From Planctomycetota bacterium (GTDB lineage Bacteria; Planctomycetota; Planctomycetia; Pirellulales; Thermoguttaceae): 5,664 nucleotides of DNA. The number at the start of each line of letters is the position of its first letter. Positions within the stretch are counted from its first letter, which is position 1. The translations under genes were made by a program, and so were the position numbers. Shown piece by piece: positions 1-4,594 of this stretch. Location: assembly GCA_023397045.1 (NCBI GenBank), contig JAEWUR010000415.1, positions 1 to 5,664 on the forward strand, in the 5' to 3' direction. The notes beneath the pieces were generated by a model. It searched no databases and was not told the DNA's origin. It saw only the letters and a list, made by a program, of their open reading frames with translations.

Positions 1-1070
1 ACCTTGCACACTTCGTCGCGCGTCACCTCGACCTGCAACCCGCCGCCAAGCAATTTCGCGCCCGAGCCGGGCAGATTGACCGTAGTTTTCTCCGGAGCAT
101 CCGGACCGAGCAGCGTCTCTTTGACCGTCCGACACGTCCGCACCAACACGGCCCATTGGCGAGGGTCCACATTTCCCCCTCTCCCACCGGGAGAGGGTTG
201 GGGTGAGGGCGCGCTCTCGGTCTGCCGCCGCACAATCTTCTCTTCGATATGCTTGGCCAAGGCCAGATCGAGATTGTCGCCGCCGAGGATCAGGTGGTCG
301 CCCACGGCCACGCGATGGAACTGCACCTTGCCGCCATCACCACGACGCACGCGGATCAGCGTGAAGTCCGACGTGCCGCCGCCGATATCGCACACCAAAA
401 TCTTCTGACCTGGCGAAACAAGCTGGTCCCAATCCTCGGCGTGGGCGTGAATCCACGCATAAAACGCCGCCTGTGGCTCCTCGATCAGCACGACTCGCGG
501 CAACCCGGCCGCAGCCGCTGCCTTGACGGTCAACTCCCGGGCGACCTCGTCGAACGACGCCGGCAACGTCAACACAAACTCCTGCTCGGCCAGCGGATCG
601 TGCGGAAATCTCGCATCCCACGCTTCGCGCACGTGGCCAAGATACCGAGCGCTCACCTCGATCGGCGAAAGCCGCTCAACATCGTCCGCTCCATGCCACG
701 GCAGCAACGGCGCCGTGCGATCCACGCCCGAGTGACACAACCATGACTTCGCCGAATTGACCAACCGTCCCGGCGCGAGCGTGCCATGATCCCGCGCGAA
801 AAAACCGACCGTGTGTTTCGGATCCGACGCGTGCCAAGGACAACGGATCGCGCCGGCCGCCAATTCCGACGACGCCGGTTCATAGTGGAACGAAGGGAGC
901 GTTTCGCGCGACTCGACCTGCGACGGCGCGACGAGTTGCGGAACCGAAAAAGTGCGGATCTTCCACGACTTTTCGTTCGTGTCGATGTAGGACACCGCCG
1001 AGTTGGTCGTCCCCAGATCGAACCCGACCACGTAACGGCTTGGTGCTGTTGAAGAAGAGGCGTGTTTCAC
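1..1070 (-). CDS. Hsp70-family (DnaK-like) ATPase, N-terminal part, runs off the left edge
   Basis: Reading the minus strand from GTG at 1070 gives 356 codons without a stop, and the gene continues past position 1. Actin/Hsp70-type ATPase signatures appear in order: phosphate-1 loop DLGTTNS (residues 18-24), EEPQAAFYAW (197-206, matching the Hsp70 'EPTAA' region), phosphate-2 loop DIGGGTSDF (228-236) and GGDNLD (263-268). The segment VKETLLGPDAPEKTTVNLPG follows. The pattern fits the long, divergent Hsp70-like proteins of planctomycetes rather than housekeeping DnaK. It probably acts as an ATP-dependent cytoplasmic chaperone; its clients are unknown. The start lies 7 bases after the nadE stop, with only a weak GGGGA upstream, so translation is probably coupled to nadE. 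A second GTG at residue 14 is an alternative start. Residues 288-298 (PSPQPSPGGRG) are encoded by a dispersed palindromic repeat inserted in frame. The family call is firm; the exact start is uncertain. Confidence 0.9.
   Translation of the reverse strand, partial: MKHASSSTAPSRYVVGFDLGTTNSAVSYIDTNEKSWKIRTFSVPQLVAPSQVESRETLPSFHYEPASSELAAGAIRCPWHASDPKHTVGFFARDHGTLAPGRLVNSAKSWLCHSGVDRTAPLLPWHGADDVERLSPIEVSARYLGHVREAWDARFPHDPLAEQEFVLTLPASFDEVARELTVKAAAAAGLPRVVLIEEPQAAFYAWIHAHAEDWDQLVSPGQKILVCDIGGGTSDFTLIRVRRGDGGKVQFHRVAVGDHLILGGDNLDLALAKHIEEKIVRRQTESAPSPQPSPGGRGGNVDPRQWAVLVRTCRTVKETLLGPDAPEKTTVNLPGSGAKLLGGGLQVEVTRDEVCK
175..209. repeat. Dispersed GC-rich palindromic repeat inside the Hsp70 coding region
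   Basis: Arms CCCTCTCCC (177-185) and GGGAGAGGG (189-197) are perfect 9-base complements around a 3-base loop. A TTGGGGTGAGGG tail (198-209) follows on the plus strand. I recognise this as a short interspersed palindromic element of many GC-rich Gram-negative genomes, whose frames read as PSPQPSPGGRG, PHPNPLPVGEGE or similar peptides. It is usually intergenic. Here it lies within the Hsp70 gene and keeps the frame: triplets counted from the GTG at 1070 stay in register down to position 3, and both flanks read as Hsp70. There is only one copy in the window, so its mobility is inferred from general knowledge. Confidence 0.8.
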
Positions 1071-1077
1071 GGTTCTA

Positions 1078-1911
1078 TCAAGTTCCCCAATCTCTCGCAT
1101 ATCGGAAATCGCGGTCCATCGTGCGATGCGAAAGTTTGGCGATCACCGGCATGCGGCGTTTATAATGATTGCGGCGAATCATCGTGGCCACGCGATCGAC
1201 GAACTCGACGGCGAAGCCCGCCTGCAACAGTTCCGCGCGCCGCCAGCGCCGATCGACCATCAGCACCAGCAGACGATCGACCTCGGCATACGAAAAGCCC
1301 AACTCGCCCTCGTCGGTCTGGCCAATCCAAAGATCGCCGGTCGGTTCTTTCGACACGATCGCCGCCGGCACTCCGAGATATCGAGCCAACTCGTAAAGCT
1401 GCGTCTTATAGAGATCGCCGATCGGATTGATCGCCGAGGCCATGTCGCCAAACTGCGTGCCATAGCCCAGCAGCAGCTCGCTCTTATTGCTCGTTCCGGC
1501 CACCAACCCGCCGAACGCCGCACTCTGATCGTAGAGCACGGTCATCCGCTCCCGGGCACATTTGTTGGCCAGCCGCAACTGCGACGGATCGCCGACGTGT
1601 GCAAAATAGGCGTCGATCTGACTCGTAATCGGCACGTCGAGCGTTTGGACGCCGAGTTGCTCGACCACCGCCTGGCTGTCGCGGCGAGTGGCTTCGCTCG
1701 AAGTCTTATACGGTATCGTTACCGTCAGCACGTTTTCCGGCCCCAGCGCCCGGGCGCAAAGAAATGCGACGACGCTCGAATCGATCCCGCCCGAGAGCCC
1801 CATCACCGCGCGCTGAAAACCCGCCCGATGAATCTCGACCCGGATGAACCGGCAAAGAATCTCGGTCACCAACGCAGGATTGATCTTCAGATATCGTTCG
1901 CTAGGCTTCAT
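1078..1911 (-). CDS. nadE: NAD+ synthase, synthetase domain only
   Basis: This 277-residue protein amidates deamido-NAD+ to NAD+ using ATP, the last step of NAD synthesis, in the cytoplasm. It is an N-type ATP pyrophosphatase: the P-loop SGGIDSS is at residues 40-46. Other conserved blocks are GTSNKSELLLGYGTQFGD (139-156), NPIGDLYKTQ (162-171) and KEPTGDLWIGQTDEGELG (188-205). The C-terminus (HYKRRMPVIAKL) is typical of the family. The length matches ammonia-dependent NadE (about 270), with no N-terminal amidase domain. The amidase is encoded separately at 2614-3546, so the pair could together act as a glutamine-dependent enzyme. The ATG at 1911 is the natural start, although no clear Shine-Dalgarno precedes it. 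It begins 31 bases after the small ORF's stop and ends 7 bases before the Hsp70 start. Confidence 0.95.
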   Translation of the reverse strand: MKPSERYLKINPALVTEILCRFIRVEIHRAGFQRAVMGLSGGIDSSVVAFLCARALGPENVLTVTIPYKTSSEATRRDSQAVVEQLGVQTLDVPITSQIDAYFAHVGDPSQLRLANKCARERMTVLYDQSAAFGGLVAGTSNKSELLLGYGTQFGDMASAINPIGDLYKTQLYELARYLGVPAAIVSKEPTGDLWIGQTDEGELGFSYAEVDRLLVLMVDRRWRRAELLQAGFAVEFVDRVATMIRRNHYKRRMPVIAKLSHRTMDRDFRYARDWGT

Positions 1912-1942
1912 GGCGCCACGGTATGGATTGATGCTTCGGCAG

Positions 1943-2134
1943 TCATTTCCGCGTTGTCTCAGACCCCTTGGGCATGTTTTGCCTGGCGGAGGATCTCAAA
2001 CACGATTTTCCCTCCCGACGCACCCGTTCTCCAACCTCGCGGCAATAGGTAGCGACCTTGTGAACATCGTGGCCGCATTCCGCCGAAATTTCGTGCCGTA
2101 CCTTGCGAATTGCGTGAATCACATCGTCACTCAT
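1943..2134 (-). CDS. Small PIN-partner-like protein, putative antitoxin (63 aa)
   Basis: The chosen ATG at 2134 has an ideal Shine-Dalgarno, AAGGAG at 2146-2141, six bases away. A GTG at 2149 would add five residues but would place that Shine-Dalgarno inside the gene. The start overlaps the PIN gene's stop by 8 bases, so the two are translationally coupled. The first ~40 residues (MSDDVIHAIRKVRHEISAEC, then GHDVHKVATYCREVGERVRR) look like an amphipathic helical protein. They resemble, from memory, the short 'EVxxIRxEIxxExGxD' proteins found next to VapC-like PIN proteins. The C-terminal ~20 residues (after REGK, rich in Ser, Arg and Lys) do not look like family. A -1 shift at G_GGA_AAA (2012-2006) gives the more protein-like GKIVFEILRQAKHAQGV, ending at 1959. 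The reading is therefore either frameshifted, decayed, or genuinely has this tail. The antitoxin role is inferred from position only. Confidence 0.6.
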   Translation of the reverse strand: MSDDVIHAIRKVRHEISAECGHDVHKVATYCREVGERVRREGKSCLRSSARQNMPKGSETTRK

Positions 2135-2612
2135 CGCACTCTCCTTCACTCAGGTAGTTCAACGGCGTCGTCAGCAATGGCATCGGCAAGTCCAGCGCAT
2201 AATTGACGATCCGGACATGTTCCATTTTATTCGGATTGGCCAAATGTTGGCAATTCCACGTAAGAAGTACGTCGGCCCGATAAAACGACGCCAAGGCCAA
2301 ATGCAACGCATCGCCGGTCGGGTCGTTTGGCATCACCAGTTTCTCGATGTAGATGGAGGCAATCTCCTCAACCTCCTCGGTAATCTCCAGGAGATCAAGT
2401 TCATTGATTAGGGCAATCCGTTCGTCCGTCATTCCGCCGCTCCCGCGGCTGAGCTCCGCAATGACAGCGTCGCTCGTTAAAAGGTTCGACTCACACGAAA
2501 ACCGATCCCACCACTGGCGCGTCCAATGCATTCGAGCAACGGACTCCGGATCATTGCGAAGAGTGTAATAGAAACTCGGGATTGTCGTCTCGATATAGAT
2601 GCGTTGTCGCAT
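2127..2612 (-). CDS. PIN-domain protein, VapC-like putative RNase toxin
   Basis: PIN domains are metal-dependent ribonucleases; VapC members cleave specific RNAs and are held inactive by a neighbouring antitoxin. From the ATG at 2612 the product is 161 residues, starting MRQRIYIETTIPSFYYTLRN. Acidic active-site positions are visible: Glu in IYIET (residue 8, where Asp is more usual), Glu in SDAVIAELSRG (53) and Asp in GDALHLALA (101). LLTWNCQHLANPNK near residue 120 is typical of one VapC-like subfamily. An upstream ATG at 2627 adds five residues and would overlap the amidase stop by 14 bases. I prefer 2612 because family members begin just before the first strand; neither start has a strong Shine-Dalgarno. 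The amidase stop (2616-2614) is one base away. GC content is about 47-48% in two 60-base lines (2221-2280, 2341-2400), against 65% at 3241-3300, which hints at acquisition. Confidence 0.87.
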   Translation of the reverse strand: MRQRIYIETTIPSFYYTLRNDPESVARMHWTRQWWDRFSCESNLLTSDAVIAELSRGSGGMTDERIALINELDLLEITEEVEEIASIYIEKLVMPNDPTGDALHLALASFYRADVLLTWNCQHLANPNKMEHVRIVNYALDLPMPLLTTPLNYLSEGECDE

Positions 2613-2613
2613 G

Positions 2614-3546
2614 TCATTCGATTCCATTAATTGGATTCAGCAATCCATATCGCCTTTGTTTGATTCGATTCAATTCCTCGATCGTCACCAGCAGACGCTC
2701 GTCGCGAGCCAACGGCGCAATCAACCGCTGACGCCGCAGTTCCGCGGGATCGAATGCCGCAACGCACAACGCCGGGTCGAACATCGGCGCCTGGGCCACT
2801 GTTTGACCGTCCGGTCCGACGGCCATGCTGCCGCCCCAAAAACACAATCCATCCTCAAATCCCACGCGATTCACGACGATCACCGACGCGCCGAGCAATT
2901 GCGCGAAAGTCCTCGCGAGTTGCTCGTAGGTCTCCGCCGTGCGAACCTTCTCGCCGTCGACGCCTCGGGCGGGCGAGTTGGCCATGCAGACCAACAGGTC
3001 GACCTCCTCGGCCTGCATGATCGCGGCGGCCGAAAGATGCCAGAAATCCTCGCACACCAAGATGCCAACCCGGCCGCATCGCGCCGTGTCAAACGCGAAA
3101 AATCGCTCGCCTGCCGCAAAATACCGCTGCTCGTCAAACAGCCCGTAGGTCGGCAAATAAACCTTGCGATGCACATGCACCACCCGGCCGCCCTCGGCCC
3201 AAAGCGCCGCATTGTAAAACCGATGCCGCGGCGACTCCTCAACCAACCCGACGGCCAGCGACATCGGCCCCGCCGCATCGATCAGTTGCCGAATCTCTGG
3301 CCCCTCGGGCGAAATCGCCAAGTCGGGAACCATGTCGCGAATGAAATAGCCCGTCAGCGACAACTCGGGAAACACGATCAGGTCGGCATGCTGCCGACGC
3401 GCGGCCTCGATCTGCTCGATGTGCAGGGCCAAGTTCCGCGGAAGGTCGCCAAGCGTCGGCGCAACCTGGGCCATCGCCACCCGAAACAACTCCGAATGGC
3501 TCTCGCCGGCGTTCGCCGATATCTCGTTTTCGGGTGAGGTAGGCAC
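2614..3546 (-). CDS. Nitrilase-superfamily amidase, stand-alone glutaminase partner of NadE
   Basis: This 310-residue protein has the carbon-nitrogen hydrolase fold with its Glu-Lys-Cys triad: Glu61 in VFPELSLTGY, Lys128 in HRKVYLPTYGLFDE and Cys165 in GILVCEDFWH. The YGLFDE-Q-RYF segment after the lysine and CEDFWH match the glutaminase domain of glutamine-dependent NAD+ synthetase (EC 6.3.5.1) better than aliphatic nitrilases. Its likely role is to hydrolyse glutamine and supply ammonia to NadE, encoded three genes downstream. In most bacteria with this activity the domain is fused in front of NadE; here it is separate, with a PIN module between them. The GTG at 3546 is tentative: an AGGGGGG lies about 15 bases upstream, and residues 1-20 look unconserved. 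The domain proper begins at FRVAMAQVAPTLGD (residue 21), with an internal ATG at 3474. Another amidase substrate is possible, but the nadE context argues against it. Confidence 0.88.
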   Translation of the reverse strand: MPTSPENEISANAGESHSELFRVAMAQVAPTLGDLPRNLALHIEQIEAARRQHADLIVFPELSLTGYFIRDMVPDLAISPEGPEIRQLIDAAGPMSLAVGLVEESPRHRFYNAALWAEGGRVVHVHRKVYLPTYGLFDEQRYFAAGERFFAFDTARCGRVGILVCEDFWHLSAAAIMQAEEVDLLVCMANSPARGVDGEKVRTAETYEQLARTFAQLLGASVIVVNRVGFEDGLCFWGGSMAVGPDGQTVAQAPMFDPALCVAAFDPAELRRQRLIAPLARDERLLVTIEELNRIKQRRYGLLNPINGIE

Positions 3547-3615
3547 AGTCAGATACGGTTGCCCCCCTAAGGGATGGCTGTGGTTGAGGTGGACGCCGTG
3601 CGATCCCAGGTAGCG

Positions 3616-3631
3616 GGCGGGCTTGCCCGCC
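3616..3631. repeat. GC-rich inverted repeat in the leader upstream of the amidase gene
   Basis: GGCGGGC (3616-3622) and GCCCGCC (3625-3631) are perfect 7-base arms around a TT loop. No T-tract follows on either strand, so a classical intrinsic terminator is unlikely. The CGGGC-TTGCCCG core resembles dispersed GC-rich palindromes common between planctomycete genes. A weaker hairpin-forming stretch, GCCATCCCTTAGGGGGGC on the minus strand, lies about 40 bases further on, just before the amidase start, and could sequester its purine-rich ribosome-binding region. The rest of 3547-3683 shows no gene. Confidence 0.55.
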
Positions 3632-3669
3632 GTGGGCGACGATCACGTTTGGGTGGAGTACACCGGGGT

Positions 3670-3698
3670 ATTATCACACCCAATTATAGCTCGCCCAA
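3670..3698 (-). promoter_or_regulatory. Candidate sigma70-type promoter for the amidase-nadE-Hsp70 operon
   Basis: In an AT-rich patch in otherwise GC-rich DNA, the minus strand carries an extended -10 TGTGATAAT (3678-3670). It lies 17 bases from a half-matching -35, TTGGGC (3698-3693). An exact TATAAT (3688-3683) overlaps the stop codon of the upstream lipoprotein gene, but its -35 is poor. Either would give a leader of about 100-120 bases before the GTG at 3546. The assignment rests on motif matching alone, and sigma preferences in planctomycetes are not well known to me. Confidence 0.3.
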
Positions 3699-4427
3699 CG
3701 CCACTTGAATACAGTGCAGAAGCTCCCTTCGGGTGGGCCGAGAATACTCGACGTCGAACCAAAGGATCCGGCCGCCGGCGTCCAGCAGAAACGTCCGGGG
3801 CATCCGCCTGTCGCTGGCAAGCTTCGAAAAATACTCCCCACGCGGATCGAGCAAACAGGGGAATCGCACCTGGGCGCCCTCGATCCCCTTCCCGACCACG
3901 TCGACCGGATCGTCAACGTTGACGGCGATCACGCGAACGCCCTTTTCGGCAAACGGTTCGGCTACGTCCCGCATCAGGTCGGTCAACGCCGCGTCCGAAA
4001 TCAGTTGTGAACGACGCGAGCCGACGTTCCAGAAACAAACAACCGTCAAATTCTGCCCGTACAGACTATCCAAAGCATGCGTATTGCCATCCAGCCCCAT
4101 CAACTCCGCCTCGGGCAACGTGTCGCCAACATCGACCAGGCAAGCAGCGCGATGTTCATCGCTAAGGATGACTTTGGGAATCGCGGCCGGCGGCGCGGAT
4201 TGCTGTGGCTTGGCTCTTTCGGCAACCTCCACAGACTCGCGAGGCATTTCCGGCTCGGTCGCCGTCTCTTCTGCCTCTTCCCCGGCAGCCGACGGCCCTT
4301 CGGCCGTCATCCTGCTGGCGGCGGGCTCGTTCTTTGGAGCTTTTGACTCGGACTTGGGGCAGCCCGCGCAAACCAGGAACAAGCTGACCGCTGCGGCGAC
4401 TTTCCACGATCGAATCTGGAGCAACAT
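3684..4427 (-). CDS. Thioredoxin-like (TlpA/AhpC-TSA fold) lipoprotein lacking the CxxC
   Basis: The 247-residue product starts at the ATG at 4427, preceded by GGAGAAG at good spacing; a TTG 42 bases upstream is less likely. A short basic start and hydrophobic stretch (VAAAVSLFLV) end in a lipobox-like VCAG-Cys23, so the protein is probably exported and lipid-anchored. Residues 24-84 are a Glu/Ala/Pro-rich linker. From about residue 96 the sequence follows a TlpA/ResA-type thioredoxin fold: VGDTLPEAELMGLDGNTHAL, then LTVVCFWNVGSRRS (127-140), VRVIAVNVDD, a cis-proline motif RMPRTFLLD, and GRILWFDVEY. At the usual WCxxC position it reads G-Ser137-Arg-Arg-Ser140, so both redox cysteines are serine. 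Disulfide exchange at this site is therefore not expected; a structural, binding or scaffold role is more likely. The substrate is unknown. The gene stands apart from its neighbours (gaps of 167 and 137 bases) and is probably transcribed on its own. Confidence 0.85.
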   Translation of the reverse strand: MLLQIRSWKVAAAVSLFLVCAGCPKSESKAPKNEPAASRMTAEGPSAAGEEAEETATEPEMPRESVEVAERAKPQQSAPPAAIPKVILSDEHRAACLVDVGDTLPEAELMGLDGNTHALDSLYGQNLTVVCFWNVGSRRSQLISDAALTDLMRDVAEPFAEKGVRVIAVNVDDPVDVVGKGIEGAQVRFPCLLDPRGEYFSKLASDRRMPRTFLLDAGGRILWFDVEYSRPTRRELLHCIQVALGEL

Positions 4428-4504
4428 CCTTCGCTTCTCCGTGTTAGTGGTTGTCGAAAAGCCAGGCAATGCTAACCGACCAATGGGAACGATCGCCGTT
4501 TAGC

Positions 4505-4551
4505 GACCGACCGGCATGACCGACCGTCTCGCGGCCGACGGCACGTCGGCC
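4505..4551. repeat. Direct repeat and perfect hairpin in the gap after aspS
   Basis: GGCCGAC (4533-4539) and GTCGGCC (4545-4551) form a perfect 7-base stem with a 5-base loop, 44-62 bases beyond the aspS stop on the minus strand. Next to it, GACCGACCG occurs twice (4505-4513 and 4518-4526), 13 bases apart. No T-run follows the stem, so it is at best an atypical terminator or an RNA-protecting structure. The spaced repeats could be a regulator site for the downstream lipoprotein gene. The rest of 4428-4594 shows no ORF or strong promoter. Confidence 0.45.
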
Positions 4552-4594
4552 CATGCATCTCAACCACTCAGTCTGCCGCGCACAACACGTTTCG

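Noticed and set aside
170..240. A suspected frameshift in the Hsp70 gene at the palindromic repeat.
   Set aside because: Counting triplets from the GTG at 1070 shows that all bases stay in register through the repeat to position 3, so the gene is intact here.
1126..2052. A plus-strand open frame of 308 codons opposite nadE.
   Set aside because: It is the antisense of a well-supported gene in GC-rich DNA. Its translation is Arg/His-rich without recognisable motifs, while the minus strand shows complete NadE signatures.
2599..3537. A plus-strand open frame of 312 codons opposite the amidase gene.
   Set aside because: It is an antisense shadow with no family resemblance, whereas the minus strand carries the full Glu-Lys-Cys triad.
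3616..3631. The GC palindrome as an intrinsic terminator of the lipoprotein gene.
   Set aside because: No T-tract follows the stem on the minus strand, and promoter-like elements lie upstream of it, so it would fall inside the next transcript's leader.
3684..4469. An extended lipoprotein start at TTG 4469.
   Set aside because: The ATG at 4427 has a clear purine-rich ribosome-binding site and puts the signal peptide at the very N-terminus. The extra 14 residues (STTTNTEKRR) would not fit a signal sequence.
3733..4503. A plus-strand open frame of 256 codons opposite the lipoprotein gene.
   Set aside because: It is Ser/Arg-rich with no domain. The minus strand has a signal sequence, a lipobox and a thioredoxin-like fold with a good Shine-Dalgarno.
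4428..4594. A promoter for the lipoprotein gene, TTGCCT with a 17-base spacer to TAACAC.
   Set aside because: Only 4 of 6 and 3 of 6 consensus matches, which is not better than chance in a 167-base gap.
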